Shown one piece after another: positions 47,066 to 58,400 of a stretch of 64,000 nt of DNA (position 1 is its first letter; each line of letters starts with the position of its first letter). The position numbers and the translations under genes were made by a program. The notes below the pieces were generated by a model. It worked only from the letters and a program-made list of their open reading frames with translations, was not told the DNA's origin and searched no databases. The DNA lies in NCBI GenBank assembly GCA_025617745.1, contig CM046856.1, positions 35,458,208 through 35,522,207 of the forward strand. Direction: 5' to 3'. Origin of the DNA: Heliocidaris erythrogramma. Lineage: Eukaryota > Echinodermata > Echinoidea > Camarodonta > Echinometridae.

Positions 47066-48044
47066 AGCCGGTCCAGCTCCCGTGAAAGTGCTGAAATAGC
47101 ACGCTGTGTGCATTACAATAGCACTCTGAGTGCAGTCCCCATGCATGCCCTCAAAGTGCTATATACAGCACTTCAGTTTTTACAGTGTAGTTTTAATAAC
47201 CTTTTCGGATGAATAATGCTGTACATGAACATAATACTCGAATTTCAAAACATTTCAGAGTTAAATTTGGACAGACAAATTTTTCGCACTCTATTATAAT
47301 AATTATTACTTGTAAAGGACCCTTGATGTGGAATACATTACCCAATTATATCAAATATGCCAAAACTCTAAATATATTCAAACGCAGATTTAAAACAATA
47401 TTAATGCAGGAAATTTAAATCACACAATTATTTATTGCTGCTATTGTTGATTTAATATTGTTTGGATTGTCAATTTTAAGTTATACCATAACTTCATGAC
47501 GATCCGTCCATCTTTAAAATGTATTTATGTGAGGTAAAGTCTTCCTATTAATCTGCAGAAGGTCTTACTCTTGTTTTTCATGTTTGTTCAATATGTATAT
47601 CTCAATGTTAAGTTTTTTTGTATGTTGCTCCCTTGAAAGTGGAAATTAAATTAAAGTTCAAAGTTCAAGTTCAAAATACAAAGACACAGATCAATATTCC
47701 ATAATTTTGAAGTTGGGATAAGACAAACAAATGTGGCGTTAAATGTGAGGGAATCTACGAAAATGCTGGGCTTGTAATTGTAGATTCCAACAAAAAAGTA
47801 GTCTTTGAAATAATTACATGTATACGTTAGATCTTAAGAAAACGTAAATGCCGTGGCACATCCAGCATAGGATGATGCCAGCTATTGTACGCCCCACCCT
47901 TCTTTAAAGACACAGAGGAAGATAAAATTCTACTTGCAGAAGAATGTATGTCAATATCTTTTCGATATGGAATAAAATTCGTATGCTTGCTAACATTTTG
48001 TTTTGGTCTTTCTTTTTGTCTCCCTCTCTGTGTCTCCCCCAATA

Positions 48045-48235
48045 TAGTCTAGTTCTGGACTCTCTTTACTGAATTCTTTTTCCGACGACTGTACGTATTA
48101 TGCCGAGTGATTGGCGCGATCCGGAAACCTGACTTTTTTCGGGGCCAACAGGTTCTCGCGATCGTGCCATCACTCGGCTTATCGCGTATAGTCGGCGAAT
48201 AAAAAAATCAATAAAAAGAGTCCAGAACTAGACTA
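48045..48235. mobile_element. 191 bp palindromic MITE with 9 bp target duplication
   Basis: The direct repeat CCCCCAATA stands immediately on both sides (48036-48044 and 48236-48244). The element is one long imperfect hairpin: TAGTCTAGTTCTGGACTCT at the left, its exact mirror at the right, and matching inner words (CGACGACTGTACG / CGTATAGTCGGCG; GCCGAGTGATTGGC / GCCATCACTCGGC). A 9 bp duplication is typical of Mutator-like transposons. No coding content. Confidence 0.9.
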
Positions 48236-48244
48236 CCCCCAATA

Positions 48245-49469
48245 CTGTTCACATCCCCTTCCTCTGTTCTTTCATTTTTGTTCTTCTCTCTCTCTCTCTC
48301 TTTCTCTCTCTTTAAAATTTGTTAATACTGCTCAGGTTAGCACGTTTCTTTCTTTTAATTTTCTTTTAACTCAAGGACTCAAACTATTTTTTTTTTTCAG
48401 TCAGGGGTCTACGAAATACAAGCCATGCTCTCTCAATAGACTCCTCCTCTTATGTTATCCTTTGCAATGACAATGTTTAACATTAACACTATACCGATTA
48501 TCTCTTTATCTCAGTAAATCATAACCAAGTCCAGTGAATTGTGATCTGTAATATCTATGTTCTTTTGCGTTCATGTTCCTGTTCTAATAGAAACATGAGA
48601 GACAAAACCTTTAGAATGGAAATTGCATAATGAGTACAGTATATCCATGTACTTTGAATTAAAAAGTATGACAATAATAATAATAATAATTTCGTTCAAA
48701 AGTCAGTGATATGTATAGGCCTATGTGATTAGCCCAAAATGAATGCCAAATAACAGGTTTGCAGCTATTAATGTGTACAAAACTTTGCACACTTCCCATT
48801 ATTGCATACATTGCTTGATTTGATGAAGAATTTTAAAGTCTAATGACCAATTGGGAGGGGGGAACAGTCAATTGGATAGGCAGGCAACAAGAATATCGCA
48901 AGATAGTCAAATCAATAACATCGATCTTTCGCCTCGATGCAATCTCTGAAGTGGGCTGAACGTTCACTGTAATATGCATCGCTTATTTGCATACGGTCGA
49001 TAGTATTTCCATAACAATGGTCAAAGTCGTGATAATAGTTCTTGAGCCTCGATCGCCCTCCACACACAGTCCACAAAACATCTTTGCTATCTTTCGTGTT
49101 GACGCTCAAGACGATCGACTGGAATAATTAGTCCCTCTCAGTATAACGGTCTTTGAACTGGTTTGAAGTGTGTGCAGACAGAACACGGAAAAAGAATGGC
49201 ATGAATACGGATGACAACAATTATAATTCTTAAAACACGGGTCTGGTAGTGTGGTGTTGTTTAGGTTGTTTAGAACTGCGAAGACTGCAGTTTACATTTT
49301 TTTAACGTGGCGCTAGCTTCCTGCGGGTATAATCTGCTTTGTTTTTGATTTGTCAAACATGGATTCTGTATTAGATTTTAATTCGATTATGTAGCTGCGA
49401 GTCTGAAGTTCGTCTGTTTTAATGCACGTCGGCTAACTCTAAAGTTTGTGAATCTTGCATTCTATGCAG
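48245..49469. other. Intergenic, nothing recognised beyond simple repeats
   Basis: A (CT)n tract at about 48286-48312 and (AAT)n at about 48674-48690 are the only ordered features. No exon, bounded repeat or RNA gene was recognised. Confidence 0.55.
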
Positions 49470-49502
49470 CCTACACCTGTGGATACATTGGACGATCGGC
49501 AG
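49470..49502 (+). other. Possible 33 bp micro-exon
   Basis: A good acceptor (TTGCATTCTATGCAG) and a consensus donor (CAG then GTGAGT) bracket 33 bases that are open in frame (reading PTPVDTLDDRQ). It lies 5.9 kb upstream of the sulfotransferase start on the same strand, so it could be a leader exon of that gene, or chance. Nothing else supports it. Confidence 0.2.
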
Positions 49503-52500
49503 GTGAGTTGATATAGCTCTTAATACGCCACTAATAGGTACATAAACGGCTCCTCATGGGAAATAGTGTTCACTTTTTTTTCAACAAGAATTCCTATGTA
49601 AAATTTAATGCTGAAAACGATGGCATCGACTGATTTTGATAAAAAGTGCCCGAGGTGCCCAAATTTTATGTTTTATTGGCCCGCCATTGTTTTTATGCAT
49701 TTCGGAGCCAACCTTGGGGCTAGAAACGTTCGTTTGGTGTTGAAACCCCACTATAAGCAGTAAATGAAATATGGTAGTGGTTAAGACCCACCATGAAAGA
49801 TCTCAAAGGCCCGGCATTTGTTCCAAAAGGGCCCAAAGGACCAGTTACTCACGAGAGTCGAAAATAATGCTTTAGATGCTTTTCTCGAGGTAATAGAAGC
49901 TCAGTAAATGGCTATTATGATATTAAAATACCATGATACATTGTGGGTGTGATAATATGTTAGCCAAATATGTGTCAGATGCCCAAATTCTGATTTTAGA
50001 GGGCAAAATGTGATTATAGAGCATTAAATTCTAGTGGCATGATTATTTTCTATCTATAGATATTTGAAATTGTGTTCTACAAATAGTATTGATCAAATCA
50101 ATCAAGATTACATCATTTGGGGACACCTGAAAGGACATGAGAGCCCTGAACCTCTTTATTACGGCCCAGTTGAAAATGCATTAAAATTCATATATTTCAC
50201 TGACTAACATATCAAAACATAATGATATGCCGAACTTACTGTAAGACTGTTATTTTGTCATGATTTACTTTGCTCTAAATGTTGTTTGTCTACTCTCCTT
50301 TTGTTGTCCGTCTAGACCTTGAAATAATTTACATTAGGTTTTTTTTCAGCACTGCCTTGTAGTCTGGAATTAATTCAGTTTAGTTAATGATACTCAGTTG
50401 TCACCACCACCATCACTCTAGATACCTTTCCTCTTGTTCAGTTTTGTCACCTTCATTCCTTCTCTATTCAGGTGCATTCATTCCTTCCATCCCACACCTG
50501 ATTCCTAAGTTGAGCTCAGTGACAGCTCCCATTCTTATGTGATCATCCCAACCTACTTTCCACTTCACCCCCTTCTTTCCCTATTGGTTCATTTATTGAA
50601 TTGGATTTTCCAATTTTTATTAGACTGCTGCATATTGGTATTGTTGATCTATTAATTTGAATATTTAAATATACATTATGTAAATTATGTTCTGTAGAAT
50701 TTGGGCAAAGCAGCCCCAAGTTTGGGTTTAATAAAATCAGAGCACTACCAGACATCTTCGACTGATCAGTTCATCTTTCTTGTGTCTCCTGAGTTCTCTC
50801 TACATTAAGTTATTTCCCATCTTCATATCATTCTTAACTTCGAGGATAGATTATTTTCTAATTTAAACACCGTTCGTTTTACAGCGCTACATTACTGTTG
50901 ATAGTCTTGTATAATGCATAATAAACGGTGGGCACTTACAGCTTCCAGTACGGTTTCAGGCCTATTTTCCTAAATAAGGGCCTATCAAAGGGACCATAGT
51001 CTTGCTCAAATAATGCAGTGAGCTTTAACAATATTATTCTCTAAAGTGATCTCAGTGCAAAGAATTATATACAAAGGACCATAGTTCGAAATTCCAGCAT
51101 TCCAGGAGAATATTTGAGTGCTGAAGTCAAAGTCTGAAAACTTTTTTCCAGCAATTATACAGGATTTGTTAAACAGTCCAATACGTAGCTTTTTGTGTGC
51201 TACCATAATAAAGGGCAAATATTTTTTTTTTTTTTTGGGGGGGGGGGGGGCGGTTGGATTGCGCTTGCAGTCCGTGCGGCCTGGAAGCTTTGGCATCTCT
51301 TCAAATCGAGGATGATAATTTCCACTTGTCGATACATATTATTGCTGTTTTGATACCCCGTTTGATTTAGCTTTGATATTAGTTTTATAAGTACTGCTGG
51401 AACTCAATCATAAGAAACGTTTTCACACTCATACAAATAAGAGTGGATAAATAAAAGAACTTACATCCAGAAAAATGTATATACAAGCTATACGTATATA
51501 TCAGAATTATAGTGCAAGTAAGCCATTTCAAAAGTTTTTAAAAACTGATATGGTAGAATGCTGGTTTTCTTCAATTTGATTACATTCTTTTCAGTAAAAA
51601 CAGATATTACTCTCGCTTTCAAAAAATATTTTTTAGGTAAGTTCAAATGAAGACAATTCATTTTACAAAACATATTTTCATTCAACATAAACAAATTCTT
51701 GCTTCTAATGGTAATCTGAGGGGGGCGGCGGTTTTTTTTTATACAGGCCACCCGTAATCTCATTAAAGGGTAGGCCTACATCTATATCATCTGCATCTAC
51801 AATACATTGTTGATTCTTGCTCGCAGTCATTGAGCGACTTTTCACTAGCGTTAGGGAATTGATTTTATCCTTCCTTTATTGTTCTCCGTTTCTCCATTCT
51901 TCTTGCCTTACTTTTTGTCTTTTTCCATCTCCTTTTTTCTTTTCTTTTTTTTTTTTCGTTTTATATGAGATCTTAGCATTTTTATCAACGTGTTTATCTA
52001 TAGGCCTTTGTGTATGAGGGGGATCTGAAAACAACAACTCCGACCCCCCCCCCCCCCCTTTCAACCAACTGCCATAAAATACGAATACAGACCGAGCAAT
52101 ATCTTAATTCTGCACTTCTTTTCATCGAACAGAATATTATATAAAATATAGGTCATAAACCCAGAAGGCCTGTTCTTTGAAATATTATTTTATATAATTA
52201 TAACTTCTATTATATTGTCTAAGAAAACTGTAGCCGAAAAATATATTGCAAGATTGCGACGTGTGGAATAATTTTTACAAAATTGGTCTCATTATACCTG
52301 GCATATGTGTAAACTACTATCCGAAATATTTTGCAGGAGTCAGACCGTATGTCTATGTAGGACTACTCGGGCCATATGTTGGCGGTTATCATTCTTGTCT
52401 CCTCATAGTACTCTTATACACAGAACTGTAAAACCTTATATTTCCCTGAAACAATTGCTAATGGTATTGACAGAAAATATAAAAAACGGTTTTTAATGTA

Positions 52501-53286
52501 GACTCATACTCTATGTATGCTGTACAGTAGGATACTAAAAACAGCTCACACTCCTCACACAGCTCACAGCCCTTCTCACTCCCCAGAAATATGTTTTATA
52601 GACTTTTATATCAAGGTAGTTATAATGAAAAAGAAGAGTGTAAATCTACCAAATATCAGAGGATTAATCAAGAACATAGTTCTCAGCTTTTTTTAAATTT
52701 TCTGTATTTAACTGAATGGAATAAATCAACTTGCCTAAATGTCTCGACTTGAACAGATGCCAAAGCCCCTCGCGCACCCCAGCCCACCCCACGGGTGCAC
52801 GCTCTGCGTGCGCGATCCGACCACCCCTCCCTAATCCTGGTTACGAGAGTTTAAACAGAAATCTATTTTTAAACAACTTCCACTGAACATAATTCATTAC
52901 CTTTTTTATCTTTATGGGAGTGGGAGTACACAAAAAGCTACGTATGGGACTGTTTTACAAATCCTGTCATATTTTCCAGAAAGGTGTTTTAGAACTTTTA
53001 TTTTAGCACTCATGTTTTGTCGTGGAACGCTGAAATTTCGAACTATGGTTGTTTGCACATACTACTTTGTACTGAGACCAGTTTAAAGAACAATATTGTT
53101 AAAGATCACTGCATCATTTAGGAGGACTATGGGTCCTTTGATCGATGGACCCTTATTTACGAAAACTGGTCCTGAGACCTTTTTAATGGAAGCTGTGTAT
53201 ATTTATTATACATGACTATCACCCATAATATCGGCACATCATGTAGCAAATATTTCGATATGACTTTGTACTAAATCAGTGATATA

Positions 53287-53497
53287 CAGTCATGGCAAAA
53301 TTATTAGACCAGGAATGCTCACTGATAGTGTTAATTTTGTGGTAAGAAGGGAAAAATATAAAAGCAAGCAAGGTATAATTGCTGGAATTTGGTATTCATT
53401 CAATGAAATACAAAGACAAATTATTTGTATAATTCTGTTTGCATATTATAGTACCCTTATTACAGAAGCTTGGTCTAATAATTTTTTTCCAGGGCTG
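53287..53497. mobile_element. 211 bp Tc1/mariner-type MITE, TA target
   Basis: The left end CAGTCATGGCAAAATTATTA followed by GACCA is mirrored by TGGTCTAATAATTTTTTTCC and AGGGCTG at the right. TA flanks both sides (53285-53286, 53498-53499). Such ends are typical of Tc1-like transposons. The matching position of the opposite arm of the inverted repeat (about 50185) lacks the element, which gives an empty-site comparison. The inside has no transposase. Confidence 0.88.
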
Positions 53498-53689
53498 TAT
53501 ATAATTTTTAATGCAATTTGGGCAGTAATTAATAGATTCAGGGATCCTATGTCCTTCCAGGTGCCCCCAAATTGATGTAATCTTGATTGATTTGATAAAT
53601 ACTATTGGTAGAACACATTTTCAAATATTTTTAGAAAGAAAATATGTCATACCACTAGAGTTTAATGCTCTATAAATAATTGTCCACTA

Positions 53690-54045
53690 CCGCGCGAAGA
53701 GCGAAAGGTCTTACGTTTTACAGCAAACCTAAGAGAAAGATAACGGGCTCGTACACTTTTTTTTAGGCGGAAAGTTAGTTCGACACCCTGGCTTCTTTTC
53801 AATTATTTGGACGCAATACTGCACTGTAACAGGGGTGAGTGCAGGGAGGCATTGGGGGGGGGGGTCCACGCGAAGCGCAAAAGCTCTTACGTTTTAGCAA
53901 ATTTGAGAGAAAGATAACGGCTTATAGCGCCTTTCAAGGCCCTTTTCTCTCACTTTCCCCGCTTTTTGCTCTCGCTTTTTTTAAATGGCTGAATAGGGGA
54001 GCGGGGGGCCATGGCTCCTTTTGACCACCCCCTGTCTACGCCAGG
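53690..54045 (+). repeat. G-run dispersed repeat, relatives at 56985-57430
   Basis: Two tandem related pieces share GCGAA-GCGCAAAAGCTCTTACG-like words and GAGAGAAAGATAACGG. The copies at 56985-57190 and 57195-57430 are in the opposite orientation (CCGTTATCTTTCTCTC type words). All carry a long G or C run at the same place (about 53854-53863 here). The repeat is an insertion into the right arm of the 49535-54460 structure. Confidence 0.7.
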
Positions 54046-55382
54046 GCCCACAATGTATCATTGTATTTTGATGTCAAAATAGCCATTTACTGAGCTTCTA
54101 TTACCTCGAGAAAAGCATCTAAAGCATTATTTTCGTCTCTAGTGTATAGCTGGTCCTGCGGGCCCTTTTTGGAACAAATGCTGGGCCCTTGAGGTCTTTG
54201 ATGCGTCTTCACCATTACCATATTACATTTACTGTTTATAGTGGGTTTCAACACCAAAAGAACGTTCTAGCCCCAAGGTTGGCTCTTAAATACATTAAAA
54301 CAATGGCGGGCCACTAAAACATAAGATCTGTGGGCACTTTGGGCGCTTTTTATCAAAATCAGTCGATGCCATCTTTTTCAGCATTAAATTTTACATAGGA
54401 ATTCTTGTTGAAAAAAAAGTGACCACTGTTTCCCATGAGGAGCCGTCTGTGTACATAACTATAATTCGTATGATTATTGTTTTATTTTACTGCAATGCAC
54501 ACAGCATTCACACTTGTGCGAGGATATATTCTACACACACAAAGGTATTTACTATAGTTAATCACAAAATGACCCTTTTAATTGATCATCCCCGAACCGA
54601 GGTAGTAACTGTAACATAGCCAAATTATTTCAATAGACCTTTAATGTTTTGACAATGTTGACACGAAATGTGAGACCGTTTTCATTTTTTTCGACAGATC
54701 AAGATCATAAAATGTGCGTGTATCGGTCCTAATTGATTCAGAATACCGTTCTGAAGCAAATAGATTTAGGGGCTTGATTTAATTGCCAAACGATGAAAAC
54801 CTAGTTTAATTTTCAAACAATATGGTAAGGTCGCCACGTTAAGTTCTGACGCTCAAATTCTACAAATTCTACAATGGGCAAAGTCTAACGAGTTTAACTT
54901 GAAGGGCCCTTTTTGTCAAAAGTGTTTACACGTATGAAAATGTATGCAGATAGGCCTAATTCCACGACACTTTTTTATTATCATCATTGCAGATTTATTG
55001 GAATATTTGCATGGCCTTGTGGGCAAAATATTCTTATTTCTCTCCATGCTCACTGACCTCGACAAATCTATTGCAAGGTTTAATGCTCTACAGTTCCCGC
55101 TGATATTCGTATACCTGCACACAGTAACCTATGTGCACCATTTCCACTCCTGATCATTAGATGGTAATACATGTAGGCACGCAGCGAAGGCCTATATGTT
55201 TGGTTTGATTTTTTTCACCGGACTCTATCGCTCTTCTCCTCAACTTTGAAGAGAATTATCTATATACAGTGCCTATGTCAGATCAAGGTAAACGCCCCCC
55301 CCCCCCCCCCCCACCTCCCCACCTCCAGACGTAACCAAATTTGCCATAACTTATCCATCTTCCACCCCAGCTTTCACTGAAG

Positions 55383-55485
55383 ATGATACGGGGAAGGTTC
55401 TTTCGTCGATGGGGACTGGTGAGCATCATCATGGTTTGTTTAGTGTACACGGCTGTCTACGTCTTGACGTTCCAGACATTTGACG
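55383..55485 (+). CDS. Sulfotransferase exon 1 (start and signal anchor)
   Basis: ATG at 55383 begins the chosen frame, followed by Arg-rich residues and an apolar stretch (LVSIIMVCLVYTAVYVL). The donor is GTAATG after TTTGACG; phase 1. The frame stays open for some codons upstream but no earlier Met precedes the anchor in this exon, and a long C run lies just before it at about 55287-55312. The anchor fits a type II Golgi enzyme. Confidence 0.82.
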
Positions 55486-58400
55486 GTAATGACCATGAAC
55501 ACCCGTTGTACACGGAACGTCATTTCGATTGCGTCAGTACCCGCGCTAATCTAGCCTGTGAAGGAAATTAACCCATACGCCAATTATTAAGTATTGTTTG
55601 CAATGTTCATTTTGCAATCATTTTTTAAACGATATTATAACTCTTTCATGACACGCAAAATACCGTGCAAGTCACTGACACGGTCCTTACGTCAGAAAAT
55701 GACCCCTCGTGTGAGCGGGGCTTACCAACCATTGCACATGAGGCGCCATTTCAATTGAGCTATTACCCGCGCTAATCAAGTCACTGGAGGCAATTAGTGC
55801 ATACGTCAGTCATTCAAGGCACTGTTTACACGGTTTACATTCTTCATATTGAATTCACAGAGTCACTACCAGTAATTGACGCAATCCTGCGTCAAGCAAA
55901 TGACGCCTCATATGCCGTGGCCATTACATAAAATATATTTCGTTTGGTTCATGCCACTGTACCAAAAATATATTTTTTTAAAGTAAAGTTGTATGAATAG
56001 GAACATTTAGGGTGAATAAGAACATAAATTGGGAAGGCGTTCTTGACATATTATTACCACAGGAATGAAGCAGGGCCTATGATAACTAAAAGACATAACA
56101 AAGTCCTACATCACTCCTCGAAAAATATTATTTAAACAGAAATTCAACTGTTTCTATTCACCCCGTTTTGCCTTTTGTTATTGCAATTATATTCTTAATG
56201 AAAATTTGTGCTTGAAAATGTCTCGTCACTGTGGTGTAAATTTCTCTTCTGAATATTTTCTTTACAGTTAGCATCAGCCTGAAGAAACCACGCAAAAATA
56301 ACCCGCCACCGTTTCCATGGGAACAGCCGGAGTCTCCTCCAGGAAAAGATGCAGCGGGAAAATTCTCCAATCGGGCGATTCGGGAGCATTCGGACGCCCT
56401 CCAAAACATCACCGAGAAGCTGAAGACAGATATGGCAGTTCAAAGATCTGAAAAGGAGGTACGTTAAATTTGTTGTTTTCATTGTTGTTGTTGTTGTTGT
56501 CGTGGTGGTCTACCGTTTTTGTGTTTTCCACCTCTGTGGACAGCTTTGACACTGTGACTCGTGTTGCTCTATATTATTATGTATATTAATATAGTGGCAT
56601 GAAATGTTATCATTTTAAAAATGATGCTTAAATTTAGGTTTAAAAAAAGTTTGAGTGTTTGTACATTTGTAAGGCATCAATCTTAAATACGGGACAAAAT
56701 ATTTTTATGCTATTTGCAATAGCACATAATTTTTTCAAGCTGTAAATATAAAGTTGGTCAAAATGTTTATGCTTAGTAAACTTCTGTATAGCTTTCGGGT
56801 GAAAAGATCCGGCGAAATAACATTGTTTTCATATCGATTTTTTGTTATTGGGATCAAATCAAGTTTATAACTGTCATGATCTATTGTGATCTATTGTGAT
56901 TATTTTGCTCTTTCAGAATTCTGCTCTTACGTGTCTGTCTGACAGCACAAACGATATGTCATATCACTATCGTGCCTAAATAATGTTTATCCACTGGCGT
57001 AGACAGGGGTGCACAAGGGGGCCATCCCCCCCCCCCCCCCCATTCAGCCCCTTAATAATAAGCGAAAACGAAAAGGCGGGGAAAGTGACAGAAAAAAAAC
57101 ATAAAAAGGCGCTACAAGTCGTTATCTTTCTCTCAAAATATGCTAAAACGTCAAAGTTTTCGCGCTTCGTGCGGGACGGGGGGGGGGGGGGGGAATAACT
57201 CCCCCCTCCCTGCACCCACCCCTGTTACATACAGTGCAATATTGCGTCCAAATAATTGTAAAGCAGTCCGGTCGTCGAACTAACTTTCCGCCTAAAGATA
57301 TGTCCTACGAGCCGTTATCGTTCTCTCAAAATCTGCTAAGACGTCAAAGTTTCGTGCTTCGTGCGGGAAGGGGGAGGGGGAATAACTCCCCCTCCCTGCA
57401 CCCACCCCTGTTACATACAGTGCAATATTGCGTCCAAATAATTTATTTAAAAATAAGTTATATTATTACCTATACAGGGCATTTTTAGCTGCAAAATAAA
57501 AAGCCGTATTTTACACGCAACTCCCAATCCGTCACCGGAGCGGGCAATATTTACAATATTGCCCTCTGCAGGGTTTTCCCCATAAACCAATGTACTAAAA
57601 AAGAGGGCAACTTTTTTGCCATATTCCACCCTTTCTTGTCAGCGCGCTTTTAATCAAAGTGCATACGCGCAGTATTGTACACGCGTTAAAGTGGAAAGGT
57701 TTAAACAATGGATACGCGCGAACACAATTTACGTCACAATAATTTGCTTGGCCCAGATTACATATCTGTATGAATAACCTGGGGAGCGTTTCATCAAGCA
57801 TTTTGTCAGTGATTTTTACTGACAAATTTGCTCTCAGCCAATCAGATGCAAGAATTTCAGTAGCTTATAACAGTCGGTAAATATCACTGACAAAACGCTT
57901 GATGAAATGCTCCCCTGATATCAGAAGGACAGACAGGCAAACAGACGTGTTTGTATAGTAATTGCTACAAAATAGGCATATAGATGATTATAGAGTCTAG
58001 GTAATAATAATAATATTGACTGGCTCTACTTTCGGTGGATATCGAAAATATTGCCCTTAAAAGAACCATATTGCCCTCGTCTTCGACTCGGGGCAATATG
58101 ATTCTGTTGCGGGCAATATATTCTGATATCCCCCTCAAACCAGTCAATATTATATAATTATCTCTATCTCTATCTCTATCTCTAATCTCTAATCTCTAAT
58201 CTCTAATCTCTAATCTCTAATCTCTAATCTCTAATCTCTACTCTCAATCTCTATCTCACTCTGTTTCTTTCCTTGTTTTAGGACTCTGAGGTCCGGGTGG
58301 TAGAAAAGAAGGACATCGTAGAGGATTTCATGTCGACCTGGAGTGAGATCAATCGACTACGGCGAGAGTTGATAGTCGAAAAATGCTCCAACCATCCAGA

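Larger units (their letters stand above)
46237..47187. mobile_element. 951 bp TIR element inserted in the LINE, TA target
   Basis: Ends CACTGTAAAAACTGAAGTGC and its mirror, with long inverted repeats of about 120 bp (GGGCATGCAT, GCACTCAGAGTGCTATTGTA, CACTTTCACGGGAGCTGGAC). TA is duplicated at 46235-46236 and 47188-47189. Continued pairing inside (GGCTCCTTAAACTGC near 46348 with GCAGTTTAAGGAGCC near 46651-46665) shows that the original element was one long hairpin, later split by the insertion at 46670-47065. Two tRNA-like modules face each other inside. The terminus matches that of 13374-13561. No transposase is encoded. Confidence 0.85.
45885..47680 (+). mobile_element. LINE 3' fragment, interrupted by a nested transposon
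   Basis: From about 45885 to 46236 the plus strand encodes the thumb-side C-terminal part of a LINE reverse transcriptase (ILPYLSYKYNIIWGSC, then LARLQKRVVRIICN, then PLFQKLNILPIYQLHKYQLG). The frame is broken by the insertion at 46237-47187 and continues from about 47209 with VHEHNTRISKHF and GPLMWNTLPNYIK, ending at 47418. The two halves are also one base out of frame with each other. A 3' untranslated stretch follows and ends near 47640-47680 in AAAGTTCAAAGTTCAAGTTC, a short tandem tail. Motifs and tail fit the CR1/jockey/L2-type group. The element lacks its 5' end and is inactive. Confidence 0.85.
49535..54460. repeat. Large diverged inverted repeat, ~1.6 kb arms
   Basis: The left arm (about 49535-51200) and right arm (about 52900-54460) are reverse complements with many substitutions. 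Paired landmarks: CGGCTCCTCATGGGAAA / TTTCCCATGAGGAGCCG; GCCAACCTTGGGGCTAGAA / TTCTAGCCCCAAGGTTGGC; ATCAAATCAATCAAGATTAC / GTAATCTTGATTGATTTGAT. Each arm carries its own insertions: about 50230-50870 in the left; 53287-53497 and about 53690-54045 in the right. The spacer (51200-52900) has a T run/G run at about 51223-51251 and no gene. It may be an old foldback element or an inverted duplication. Confidence 0.8.
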
